Below, in pieces: positions 53,601 to 57,159 of a stretch of 64,000 nt of DNA. The stretch covers positions 22,258,001 through 22,322,000 of the forward strand of contig OU612072.1 of the NCBI GenBank assembly GCA_914767715.1. The letters are read 5' to 3'. The notes under the pieces are model-generated. The model searched no databases. It was given only the letters and a program-made list of their open reading frames with translations, and had not been told where the DNA came from. Source of the DNA: Membranipora membranacea. Its lineage: Eukaryota > Bryozoa > Gymnolaemata > Cheilostomatida > Membraniporidae. Position 1 is the first letter of the stretch; every line of letters starts with the position of its first letter. Made by a program: the position numbers and the translations under genes.

Positions 53601-56064
53601 TTGAAACATGCTGGAATTCAATGTATTTAGGTTTGTAGGGTTTTCAAGCATGGTGAGCAAGAATATGAAGGTTTTTTATGGAATCAATTGGCTGCTGCCG
53701 AGCTATAGCAGCATTTTGCATGAGATCAAGAAAAGCTCAAATGCTTAGCAAACAGACGAAAACACAAGTCATGGGGTAATAAACCCTCAAGAAACTGAGT
53801 AATGCAATGCAAATTGTTGCAATTGATCCGCTGACTGATGGTAGCATTTGACGTGACATCATGAGAAACTCAAATACTTCACAAACAGACAAATACCCCA
53901 GTAATGAGGTGAAGACCTCCCAGGGAACAGAATACAGCGTTGAAATTCGTCGTAACTGATAGTATGGAATAAATGGAGTACATTTTGATATATCTACTGT
54001 TTTATTTCATTCATATTTACCTTTTCAGATACACAAATTAAATTAAATTAAATTAGTCAGCAGAATATAAGGTAGTGCCCACGCTTATGCAAAATAAGCC
54101 AATCATATAAAGAATCAAACAAATAGTAGTCTGAGAAAATCTGTTCAGCTGTTCAGCTGTTCAGTCTGTTCAGCCTGTTCAGCAATTTACAGTTACAGGT
54201 AAGTTATGCCATTAGCTTTATAGGCTCAGTTTATAATTTTACTGATATTGTTATATACAACATTAAGACAACTTAAATAGACCACACAGAATATGTACCA
54301 TTGTTAGTTTAATAGGAGGTTACAGATGGTCTGTATTATATAATATTAAAAGTCATTAGTATATAATGTGATGACATGGTAATCTAACATCATGCTTATA
54401 TTAATGATATATTTACCTGTCAGGCATCTTAGTCAGATTACAGTCCCGCAGAGTCAGAGATACCAGATCTGCAGTTAGTGTGGATAGACACTGATTCAGC
54501 TCATCACCTTCACACTGGCTGCTAACATATAGATGCTTCAGTGATGTCATCTCTGATAATCTTAAACATACCAATACAGATATACATACTTCAAGTATGC
54601 CAATCGCATTAGAGCCTAAAATATAACCTCACATCAATTTTTTACCTTTGGAGAACGGTGATTAACATGGTTTGATCAAACCTCAGCATGCAAACTCGGT
54701 ACTGATACTCACAGCGAAGTCAGCATTATTCTGAAGTGGGTTTATGTGATAAATGATTTTGGATCTAAAATTAAAATCACTTTGATAAAAACTGAGCTTA
54801 CTAACCTCAGACTTTTAAGGCTACTTCCATGTATCCGTGGGAGCGTCAGGCATTTCACTGATTTAAATAGCCTCTCTGATAACTCTGCAGGTGTGTCATC
54901 TCTAAAGTTTAAAGCTATCTGACCAGCTGAAGCTGTCTCTCTCTCCAGCTCTACTAGAGTCAGCTCTCTATAGCTAAAAAGTAGCCCAACGTTTTGTATC
55001 CAGACATCAGGATCATCCCAGTTACTGTCACCCTGCTCCTCCCACTCTACCCTGTATCCTGTAATAAGATGAAACAAAATAGAAATGGTCATGAATGAAC
55101 CTCTATAAGGATTATTATTATGTTTTAAGTGTAAATTTTCATCATTTATGATCCAACTGCTGTTCAATTTTTTACATTTTGAACAAATACTACTTGCATT
55201 ATACACACAGATCATGAGTGAGTGGTCTCATGCCATCCAGGTTATCATAATCAGTTGCTGAGGAGAAGATTTTGGTTAAATCAATTTTCTCATGATGCAG
55301 CACAGGTGATAACCAAAATTTATTTTAATTGGGAGTTGTGTACTCATGTTGTATCAAAAATCAGAAACGCGTCAACCAAAAACTCTCTCTATATTTATTT
55401 ATTCGTTTAAAGAGGTTTGAGGCAGTTGACTAAGTGTTTACAATAACCGGACATGAAAGTTGAAACAAAAAGACCAGGATGACTGTTTGAACCATTTCTT
55501 CATGCCACTATCCTCCCAGTATCATCTCTCTATCAATTCTATGATACTACAAGCTCATGTCTCCACAGTAAAGCTCCTCAAAGTTTGGTTTAGATTAACT
55601 CGATAAATTATGTCAGTGATACAGTCACAGATCCACAGAAATTTTTTTTTTAGCACAGACACTAATCATATTTGCAAACTAGGCCCATGCTGGACATGAC
55701 ATGACAAGACATGACCTTGAAAAAGCATGCCAAGTGAAAAGTGAAATGTTGGCATGCTAATTAGCACCATCAATTCAATCCGTTTTGGGGATGGTGTGAT
55801 AGGTTAGGCATATTTCAAGGTTGTTTGTTTCAGGCCCAGCACTATCAGCTTTATTAATCTCCAGGAGAAGATTTTGCTCAAGACGAGTCTCGTCAAGGCT
55901 CAACAATGTTGTAAGGTTTTTTATCTATAATTTAGACAGTAGAGAATACTTGAATTCAAATTAGAAAATTTGGTAACATGTTAAATCGCTCATATCTCTC
56001 TAGCGTTTTTTCAGAACTCACTTTTTTGGTTGCTCTCATTTTCATTTTCTCTGGCAGGATCCAT
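5561..56064 (-). CDS. LRR-Roc-COR-caspase fusion gene (whole gene, 22 coding exons)
   Basis: Assembled by hand from splice sites, the exons (joined from 56064 down to 5561) give one frame of 5,151 nt, predicted 1,716 residues. Order: start exon 56064-56022; N-terminal exon 55058-54806; ten LRR exons from 54560 to 28696; LRR plus Roc-COR exon 11251-9189; linker 8884-8718; caspase p20 exons 8473-8300 and 7896-7655; inter-subunit linkers 7424-7309 and 7143-6898 (the latter with the p10 start); p10 exons 6531-6422 and 6011-5825; last exon 5643-5561. All junction phases agree. By family knowledge, Roc-COR is a dimerising GTPase module and caspases cut after Asp. A combined sensor, switch and protease in cell death or immunity is inferred. 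No CARD, DED, signal peptide or membrane segment is seen. Whether transcripts join all exons is untested. Confidence 0.75.
5825..6011 (-). CDS. Caspase p10, C-terminal part
   Basis: The exon starts IQTIVREEAP and includes GQLPVTISTFTNERKLYLSPG. This corresponds to the final strands of the caspase p10 subunit (family pattern: a polar stretch, then P-x-x-x-T-L-x-K-x-L-Y-F-x-P). About 35 residues beyond YLSPG are Pro/Ser/Asn-rich and exceed a usual caspase C-terminus. Confidence 0.85.
6422..6531 (-). CDS. Caspase p10, substrate-pocket exon
   Basis: It reads YVSWRFRTKGSLFIRALVA followed by a helix ending EELSKM. The SWR motif carries the p10 arginine that shapes the S1 and S3 pockets in caspases, and GSLFIRAL matches the usual GSWFIQAL. 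It is joined in frame to FHPSFPD upstream, which replaces the usual F-x-x-x-x-x-x-P-G-Y. Donor ATG|gtatgt. Confidence 0.9.
6898..7143 (-). CDS. Caspase inter-subunit linker (poly-Q) and start of p10
   Basis: The first part is Pro/Arg-rich (VPPVPSPQRP). A long Gln tract follows, then DDSHQCMDDLIVFHPSFP, which is the first strand of p10. The correct one of three open frames is fixed by this strand and by the phases of both neighbours. Linkers between p20 and p10 are normally the cleavage site; candidate Asp residues sit in the PDD and MDD segments. Confidence 0.85.
6971..7040. repeat. CAA/CAG (Gln) codon tract
   Basis: A run of mixed CAA and CAG codons on the - strand codes for most of the Gln stretch in the caspase linker. 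The opposite strand and the other frames are also open, which yields spurious ORFs. Confidence 0.9.
7309..7424 (-). CDS. Caspase inter-subunit linker exon
   Basis: It encodes KMKNDDSSTIQTGTDEGS and onward to a segment ending EVETKTA, directly after the catalytic QACSGG. The Asp and Glu content is typical of caspase processing linkers. Two acceptors are possible (7424 or 7428). The first pairs with the strong donor gtaagc at 7654; the second with gtgtgt at 7656. Confidence 0.75.
7655..7896 (-). CDS. Caspase p20, catalytic exon
   Basis: It contains both catalytic residues: His in LVLMSHGGYGTI and Cys in MVILQACSGG. The stretch between them (STKDGTLKLVDIYRLL, then NFPAMRGKPK) has the usual spacing of caspase p20. 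The active-site pentapeptide is QACSG rather than QACRG. It starts at GAG after gatatag, phase 0, continuing from the exon at 8473-8300. Confidence 0.93.
8300..8473 (-). CDS. Caspase p20, N-terminal exon
   Basis: It reads YTMTASRGRALIINIRF, then REGSQYDYKNMVEMFKQFGF. This is the p20 start: the RGxALIIN strand (its Arg lines the S1 pocket), the R-x-G-S-x-x-D signature, and the L/M-x-x-x-F-x-x-x-G-F helix. Acceptor tttaag, donor AAG|gtaatc, both phase 0. Confidence 0.92.
8718..8884 (-). CDS. Linker exon between Roc-COR and caspase
   Basis: It encodes LKLSDSAHEALVQYVKKL and continues to STPHKEK. It begins after a pyrimidine-rich acceptor (ttttttctcac...aaag) in the phase left by the Roc-COR exon and ends in the phase required by the p20 exon. 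It is therefore the physical evidence for fusion. I do not recognise a death-fold domain in it. Confidence 0.75.
9189..11251 (-). CDS. C-terminal LRRs plus Roc-COR GTPase exon
   Basis: Residues 1-65 of the exon are LRRs (LTWLDLQSNSIKQLPEWIG). The Roc GTPase follows: P-loop GRKEAGKSS (100-108), DFGGDE (154-159) for the DxxG switch, and THLD (223-226) for the guanine-specificity motif. A COR region follows (SVWLEPF at 317, GQILWY at 354-359, YLMPYFMPEH near 507), interrupted by an acidic repeat at about 365-405. The C-terminal part holds CPHCLIREKPNP. Roc and COR always occur together; COR mediates dimerisation. The start base T completes AG|T from the last LRR exon. Donor CCAT|gtaaga. Nearest known layouts are MFHAS1- and DAPK-like Roco proteins. 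Confidence 0.92.
10034..10130. repeat. 24-bp coding minisatellite (acidic Ser/Asp/Glu repeat)
   Basis: Three to four copies of a 24-bp unit on the - strand encode SDSDEDDE repeats within the COR region. It is likely a flexible acidic loop. Copy number may vary between individuals. Confidence 0.9.
12578..13114. mobile_element. Foldback MITE-like element
   Basis: Inner arms 12687-12739 and 12925-12977 are near-identical reverse complements (53 nt). Outer ends near 12578-12616 and 13080-13114 are also reverse complements (core CCATACAAGAC). The sequences between outer and inner arms do not pair well. No ORF is present. Confidence 0.7.
13285..13345 (-). mobile_element. tRNA-derived SINE fragment
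   Basis: Read on the - strand, it has a B-box-like GGTCAAATCCC flanked by CGCGGGATTCC. No convincing A box or cloverleaf is seen, so this is only a possible SINE relic. Confidence 0.3.
14340..16085 (+). mobile_element. Truncated APE-type LINE (ORF1 plus start of endonuclease)
   Basis: Broken ORF1 pieces (14357-14886) are followed by a 231-residue ORF1-like frame (15213-15908). Then comes the start of an endonuclease domain (AHLNIRGLAGKLDEV, near 15885), which breaks off near 16085. Several stops and frameshifts mark it as dead. It lies antisense in the intron of the caspase-fusion gene. Confidence 0.7.
15213..15908 (+). pseudogene. LINE ORF1 (gag-like) remnant
   Basis: The Lys/Pro/Thr-rich N-terminal part is followed by a folded region (VVSIQKTSQAFTGF, VAMLKGVPLDVID) similar to nucleic-acid-binding ORF1 proteins of Jockey/I-like LINEs. 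No zinc knuckle follows; the frame instead runs into the endonuclease start. Confidence 0.55.
16420..18050. mobile_element. Long-TIR DNA element, no transposase
   Basis: Sequence at about 16420-16640 reappears inverted at about 17800-18050. Shared blocks include TGCAGGTATTT, CATTAAAAT, CAACCGCAAACACAT and the ACACACTCAG stretch. The arms are diverged. Internal direct repeats begin CCATGAC and contain TCTGGTTGTGC (16135-16180 and 16312-16350). A G-run lies near 17679-17690. Confidence 0.55.
18060..19000 (+). mobile_element. BEL/Pao retrotransposon relic
   Basis: A gag zinc-finger segment (CCIHPETKHSLIDCKRF, then VCHFCFRCLSKH; 18066-18374) is followed by a broken reverse-transcriptase region with the Pao-type order LRWREQQVALVGD, then RDLDSRW and YVDDMVYS near 18680. 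Stops and frameshifts are frequent and no LTRs are seen. Confidence 0.65.
19320..20190 (+). mobile_element. Ty1/copia integrase-region relic
   Basis: Frames in order show the pre-integrase motif (WHIDLGHNMNYEDIVKL), an integrase start (LRVHSDIRGPLG, FVDEYSS), the core LHTDNGGEYTS with HSPYQNGKTERF, and the downstream copia segment HTFDARCTYNIKPYKHQLDS. Frames are broken at about 19661, 19851 and 19980. It is a different class from the BEL/Pao piece just upstream. Confidence 0.7.
20200..21170. other. Intron sequence without recognised genes
   Basis: There is a pair of similar segments near 20437-20490 and 20570-20600 containing GGTTGCAACCTC or its complement. I see nothing else that can be supported. 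Confidence 0.5.
21190..21303 (-). pseudogene. Decayed LRR cassette exon
   Basis: After a ctgtag acceptor the - strand reads IAEMTSLRKLYLHGNNLSRD, as in the functional LRR exons. The second LRR is then lost and the frame hits a stop. Flanking sequence (21301-21900) resembles the intron of the 1-kb array units, including the attacct-ttcac remnant near 21969. It is probably an eleventh cassette that has decayed. Confidence 0.7.
22001..22170. repeat. Imperfect long inverted repeat (about 62-nt arms)
   Basis: Bases 22001-22062 pair with 22108-22170 with about six mismatches around a 45-nt loop. The core ACGCCATCACTA is present in both arms. It is a hairpin or a small foldback element. Confidence 0.8.
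22425..22535 (-). mobile_element. tRNA-derived SINE
   Basis: On the - strand an A-box-like GGCTCAGCTGGATAAG is followed about 20 nt later by a B-box-like GGTTAAAATCC. This is the internal promoter layout of tRNA genes. The rest does not fold as an intact tRNA, which suggests a SINE head. Confidence 0.55.
22540..27770. other. Intron sequence, AT-rich, no supported gene
   Basis: It holds G- or C-runs (about 23007-23016 and 24816-24827), a pair of diverged direct repeats beginning GTATGTCCTG (about 24491 and 24850), short tandem copies of TTTTATTAGC near 26457-26515, and a dispersed repeat at 23588-23630 that recurs at 61211-61250. The stretch 25100-25640 is less AT-rich and may be an old transposon, but I cannot name it. 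Confidence 0.5.
28696..28842 (-). CDS. LRR cassette exon 10 (147 nt)
   Basis: It encodes two LRRs: ISKMVSLKELNVSYNNLS and LTRLEKLDMSDCHLSELP. Phase 2 at both ends; acceptor gcag, donor GG|gtatgt. It is the last cassette before the 17.4-kb intron and the Roc-COR exon. It is nearly identical to the exon at 41223-41369 and clearly different from the cassettes of the main array. Confidence 0.88.
28985..29940 (-). mobile_element. LINE fragment (reverse-transcriptase part), dead
   Basis: On the - strand near 29100-28985 a frame contains SQFAYKTHIGTV, typical of the region before the RT palm. The rest (to 29940) matches the other copies at 39000-40500, 41455-42480 and 47110-47790. An open frame on the + strand (29480-29761) is a shadow that recurs in these copies. 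Confidence 0.55.
29950..32980. other. Intron sequence with degenerate repeats
   Basis: From about 31910 to 32130 there are about three poor copies of a roughly 90-bp unit containing CCAGTGCAGC. No coding signal is convincing. Open frames at 30299-30574 and 31928-32299 lack any recognisable motif. Confidence 0.45.
32991..33371. repeat. 34-bp minisatellite, about ten copies
   Basis: The core GAGTACGACGACTCTATCTG is followed by AGGGGGAAGGTAAC. The first three copies are diverged and the rest nearly identical. It is CpG-rich compared with its AT-rich surroundings and lies in an intron of the caspase-fusion gene. Confidence 0.95.
34124..34231. repeat. 108-bp target-site duplication, left copy
   Basis: Identical by eye to 38875-38982; both start GTATTGACC and end CATTAATAAT. 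The copies bracket the R2-type element exactly. Confidence 0.9.
34235..34626. repeat. 392-bp terminal direct repeat (3' end of the R2-type element)
   Basis: Matches 38483-38874 base for base as far as I compared. It begins AGATACAACATACAGTGG and ends CCCCTCGTGC. Confidence 0.9.
35023..38304 (-). CDS. R2-type retrotransposon polyprotein (reverse transcriptase and restriction-like endonuclease)
   Basis: A 1,093-residue frame without stops, from ATG 38304 (the frame is open to 38355). In order: an N-terminal C-x-C...H...C finger (WTCVCQRGFK, then HRTKKGC; about 44-67); a basic region; reverse transcriptase (about 320-620) with SAPGINGISYKLYKK, FRPISLLN, LDLANAYGSVPH, GIPMGCAISPLLF and FMDD at 557-560; a C-terminal CCHC knuckle (CAECSAKGTLRHILSNC); and a restriction-like endonuclease core (NQRPDLIVW, then LMELTVPWEE and HERKL). 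It would copy its RNA at a nicked target. FMDD replaces the usual F/YADD, with the two catalytic Asp kept. It belongs to the RLE-encoding group (R2, R4, NeSL, Hero-like); the exact clade is not set. Confidence 0.9.
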   Translation of the reverse strand: MGNPPLATSSYMEKCPQGLPGNEGEDERPTGTRLTVITNSEMPWTCVCQRGFKTERGMKIHRTKKGCEVVLENRSVDNSAPKTDGTLPQVENHSGQTTNSQTPTEHHGSGCERQEVEWPKMSSVKTWRELDEYAVVALNSALTGSGEKKAKQLPAILFSICEEKFGLVAKRGGTQCTKIPNRRQYEKGKLRTQQRALRERMRNCAESERHGLSVLLNDVKERIRRLARAEALRKKRKLKRKNLNNFMKNPYGFAKKLFEQSKSGELKASQAEVEAHLAKVYGNKSEVNTDIAGLKRPTSPGFSFEMGDIKLGEVAHVVTKARAKSAPGINGISYKLYKKCPGILEILTKVLNQIWKSGKIPDEWCCANGVYIPKEDKAEDLGQFRPISLLNVEGKIFFSVLAKRLTDYLMNNGFIDPSVQKAGIPGSPGCLEHVSMIWSAIKSAKQAKSNLEVIWLDLANAYGSVPHSIIDLALSHFWVPDRLRVMVERYYKKFKMRFTTKNFTTSWQELAVGIPMGCAISPLLFVMVMEIVIRNSQGSVNGIQVANNQILPPMRAFMDDITIISPDKAQVVASIDRLHELIERCAMRFKPSKSRSLSLCKGKPVPNTYFIGTERIPTLAEQPVKSLGRWYSLPITDRFRGNEVKKQLITGLDAIEKCGLSGKYKAWILNFALMPRILWPLTVYDIPLTPVERMEQMINKHMRKWLGVPRSFNTNALYASSFTLSLPMKSLVEEYKTSKARLDMMLNESPDQVIRECAPTLDTGKKWSVTETVRDAKSRLEISEIVGAVTTARHGIGWEANRWFSKESPKVRREMVVDEVRKMEEERRQTQAVGQAQQGRWTCWESVEQRQLKWTELWSMEPQRISFLVGAAYDQLPTPANLERWNLTENSKCAECSAKGTLRHILSNCQQSLGRYTYRHNQVLKVLCKYVTEKCEYANAGGEAREKILRKKGLMNSGEWQVRCDLTEQLSMPQHIVITNQRPDLIVWSDKEKALILMELTVPWEENLSYAHERKLTRYEDLVTQCQDKGWNCELFAVEVGCRGFMARSATKFLTRVGLSGRALKQATKSIVHEAESASAWIWQQHCVKTKAK
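38374..38458. repeat. 19-bp tandem repeat, about 4.5 copies
   Basis: The unit is AGCAGTCAGCTGTCTTTCC on the + strand. It lies in the 5' leader of the R2-type element between the 3'-end duplicate and the ORF. Confidence 0.9.
38483..38874. repeat. 392-bp terminal direct repeat (upstream copy)
   Basis: A copy of the element's 3' end placed before its 5' leader. It ends abruptly at CTCGTGC, where the right target duplication begins. Confidence 0.9.
38875..38982. repeat. 108-bp target-site duplication, right copy
   Basis: Partner of 34124-34231. Confidence 0.9.
39000..40500 (-). mobile_element. LINE fragment with reverse-transcriptase motifs, dead
   Basis: On the - strand, right to left: QTERL...DVDF segments (shared by all copies), a degraded QFAYK-type segment near 39600, LDLLEAFH near 39500, KLEGYNFNPHTLPLISK and NRLQCLKYGNE (39468-39350), APQGTKLGPI in another frame near 39310, and KYAEDTMFYTW near 39240. 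This is the order of a non-LTR RT palm with a decayed YADD. Frameshifts are many. Confidence 0.65.
41223..41369 (-). CDS. LRR cassette exon 9 (147 nt)
   Basis: Two LRRs: ISKMVSLKELNVGRNNLS and LTRLEKLNMSGCVLVELP. Phase 2-2, donor GG|gtatgt. It differs from exon 10 mainly at the exposed positions of the LRR strands (GR for SY, SGCVLV for SDCHLS), where ligand-facing residues would sit. Confidence 0.88.
41455..42480 (-). mobile_element. LINE fragment, dead (third copy)
   Basis: Contains SQFAYKTHIGTVDASIKQL on the - strand (41605-41402). The rest matches 28985-29940. It is part of the duplicated segment, so it moved with the LRR exon rather than inserting on its own. Confidence 0.6.
43844..44229. 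mobile_element. hAT-type MITE carrying a tRNA-like sequence
   Basis: 386 bp. The left end CAGTGGCGTATATT matches the right end read inverted, CAGGGGCGTATATT. It is flanked by a perfect 8-bp duplication TATCAAAC (43836-43843 and 44230-44237), the size made by hAT transposases; CAGTGGCG-type ends are also usual for hAT. It has no transposase ORF. A tRNA-like segment lies at 43876-43968. Confidence 0.9.
43876..43968 (+). other. tRNA-like sequence inside the MITE
   Basis: TCCGTGA and TCACGGA can form a 7-bp acceptor stem. The D arm GCTC...GAGC lies in an A box (TAGCTCAGTATGTAGAGC). An anticodon-loop-like CTTATAA and a B box (GGTTTGAATCC) follow. The T stem and anticodon stem are poor, so a working tRNA is unlikely. 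The anticodon would be UAU (Ile) if read as such. Confidence 0.65.
45644..45790 (-). CDS. LRR cassette exon 8 (147 nt)
   Basis: Two LRRs: IAKMTSLKDLNLFNNNLS and LTNLEKLDLRGCELTKIPE. Phase 2-2, acceptor gcag, donor AG|gtaatg. Confidence 0.9.
46610..46756 (-). CDS. LRR cassette exon 7 (147 nt)
   Basis: Two LRRs: IAKMNSLKDLNLCNNNLS and LTNLEILNLGYCQLTKIPE. Phase 2-2. The acceptor is ttcag|A, while most array exons have ctgcag|C. Confidence 0.9.
47110..47790 (-). mobile_element. LINE fragment, dead (fourth copy)
   Basis: Matches 39820-40480 closely, including the shared - strand segment WKSSDDVDFPTSNLHVRWD. It sits with the LINE at 47800-48980 between LRR exons 7 and 6. Confidence 0.6.
47800..48980 (+). 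mobile_element. APE-type LINE, reverse-transcriptase part
   Basis: Shares its first 65 bp (AACCGATTACCAAATCATTG...) with the LINE at 42480. RT order: ILIDSQFGFREKRNTTSAI, GIFLDFSKAFNTINHDILI, GVPQGCVLGPILFLIFIND, YILFADDTNIFS, and the thumb region to ALRVILQIRPRG (48031-48981). One stop at 48286 splits the frame. It is better preserved than the 42.5-kb copy. FADD is intact. Confidence 0.85.
49180..49326 (-). CDS. LRR cassette exon 6 (147 nt)
   Basis: Two LRRs: IAKMTSLKDLNLFNNNLS and LTNLEILGLGYCKLTKIPE. Phase 2-2, donor AG|gtaatg. Confidence 0.9.
50027..50053. repeat. (CATA)n microsatellite
   Basis: About six to seven ACAT units in the intron between cassette exons. Other array units carry a single ACATACG at this spot, so it expanded in this copy only. 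Confidence 0.9.
50188..50334 (-). CDS. LRR cassette exon 5 (147 nt)
   Basis: Two LRRs: IAKMTSLKYLNLCNNNLS and LTNLEKLNLEGCELTNIPD. Phase 2-2, donor AG|gtaatg. Confidence 0.9.
51183..51329 (-). CDS. LRR cassette exon 4 (147 nt)
   Basis: Two LRRs: IAKMNSLKDLNLCNNNLS and VTNLEKLDLRLCRLTKIPD. Phase 2-2, donor AG|gtaatg. Confidence 0.9.
52171..52317 (-). CDS. LRR cassette exon 3 (147 nt)
   Basis: Two LRRs: IAKMTSLKQLNLYDNKLS and LTNLEILNLEYCRLTKISD. Phase 2-2. The usual Pro before the donor is Ser here. Confidence 0.9.
52922..53068 (-). CDS. LRR cassette exon 2 (147 nt)
   Basis: Two LRRs: IAKMTSLKQLSLMDNKLS and LNNLETLDLSHCELTKIPD. Phase 2-2, acceptor ctgtag, donor AG|gtaatg. It is the upstream end of the 1-kb array. 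Confidence 0.9.
54417..54560 (-). CDS. LRR cassette exon 1 (144 nt)
   Basis: Two LRRs: LSEMTSLKHLYVSSQCEG and LTADLVSLTLRDCNLTKMPD. Phase 2-2 like the others but 3 nt shorter and the most diverged in sequence. It lies outside the 1-kb array. It is probably the founder or the N-terminal capping repeat. Confidence 0.85.
54806..55058 (-). CDS. N-terminal exon of the caspase-fusion gene
   Basis: It encodes YRVEWEEQGDSNWDDPDVW, then LFSYRELTLVELERETAS and ends with an LRR-like CLTLPRIHGSSLKSLR. No known domain is recognised; the acidic Trp-rich start is distinctive. Acceptor ttacag, donor AG|gttagt. Phases fit both neighbours (1 in, 2 out). Confidence 0.75.
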
Positions 56065-56109
56065 GATAGTAATAAGACTTTGGCCACGTAGATAAACAGG
56101 GTCAGCAAG
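56022..56109 (-). CDS. Probable start exon of the caspase-fusion gene
   Basis: ATG at 56064 starts MDPARENENESNQK before a strong gtgagt donor in the phase needed by 55058. The frame is also open upstream to the acceptor (LADPVYLRGQSLIT), so a further upstream coding exon is possible. I chose the first ATG because no upstream coding exon was found. Confidence 0.6.
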
Positions 56110-56189
56110 CTGAAATAAAATAATAATAAATGATGATTAGCTGAGTGGAATTATACCTTTAATACTCAAATTAAGGAATTGCAAACATA

Positions 56190-56640
56190 AGCCTAAGAGC
56201 TTGGCAGGTCACAGTCAGCCCAGTGGTTGTAGCGCAAACAAGTGAATTTGAGTAGTGGACTATGGCACGAGGGGCTAGTGCCGTGACGATAAAGACTTTG
56301 GGCCAATGAGTTGACAGAAAACTTTCTCCCTGCACTGGAAGATAGTATAAGCATGAAAATGATGGGGCGAACATTGTTGCATCGAAACATTGAAGACTTG
56401 GCAGTCTCCCTGATTGGTCAACAGCGTAAACTTGCGGATTATTATCAAATCACCGAAGCTGACAACATGCACTGAGGGCTTAGATATGGATCGATACACT
56501 CATCAACACACCAGGGTGACTAAATACTGCTGGGTCGGCCATGGGAGGTTCTACTAGAAAAGGCCTCGAAAAATCCCTTGTCACATGGCTTCTAGCTGAA
56601 GACCTGTGTGTTGCGCAGTGGTTGCGCACCACTGTATTTT
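56190..56640 (+). mobile_element. 5'-truncated, diverged copy of the R2-type element 3' end
   Basis: In opposite orientation to the 34-38 kb element, it matches its last 500 bp or so. Shared blocks include CACAGTCAGCCCA near 56210 and GAAGACCTGTGTGTTG near 56597, ending at GCACCACTGTAT. About 44 bp are missing inside. It lies between the probable 5' UTR exon and the start exon of the caspase-fusion gene. Confidence 0.8.
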
Positions 56641-57070
56641 GTTTCTAACCATTCAAAACGGACTATGTAAAATAATACGGACAATGTAAAAAAGCAAAGA
56701 TGAGAGTCTGTCTTGTAAGGGTCACCAGGAGGAAATGGAGTGGGCCAAGCTGATGTATGCTCCTCAGAGCTATACAAAATTTAAGAGAGATATAAAAAAA
56801 ACTGAGAAGAAGTCAGGAAGCGAATGTAAACTTTGAGAGTAGGACATTTATCGGTACCATAATTAATTTCACTCCTATCATTTTATCTTCTTTTACATGA
56901 AGATTACATCATATCACTATTTAATCAGCCTCATTCATGGTATTAAGTTATGAGGACAAGCACAGCTTGTGATTATGATTCATACCTTGATAGCCTCTCT
57001 GCTTAGGGCACTATGACAAAACGCTGTTAAATGACCAAAATATAATCAAACCATATATATAGCAACTTAC

Positions 57071-57148
57071 CTTTACAAGACTGAACTACACTAGCGGAAG
57101 TCCCAATCTGCTTTCATGATAGCGAGTGACTTCAGGTTTTGAAATGCC
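57071..57148 (-). other. Possible 5' UTR exon of the caspase-fusion gene
   Basis: Bounded by ttactgtag and a consensus donor AAAG|gtaagt on the - strand. All three frames contain stops, so it would be non-coding. One frame has a short ATG-stop uORF. Its link to the start exon is inferred from order and strand only. Confidence 0.35.
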
Positions 57149-57159
57149 CTACAGTAAGT

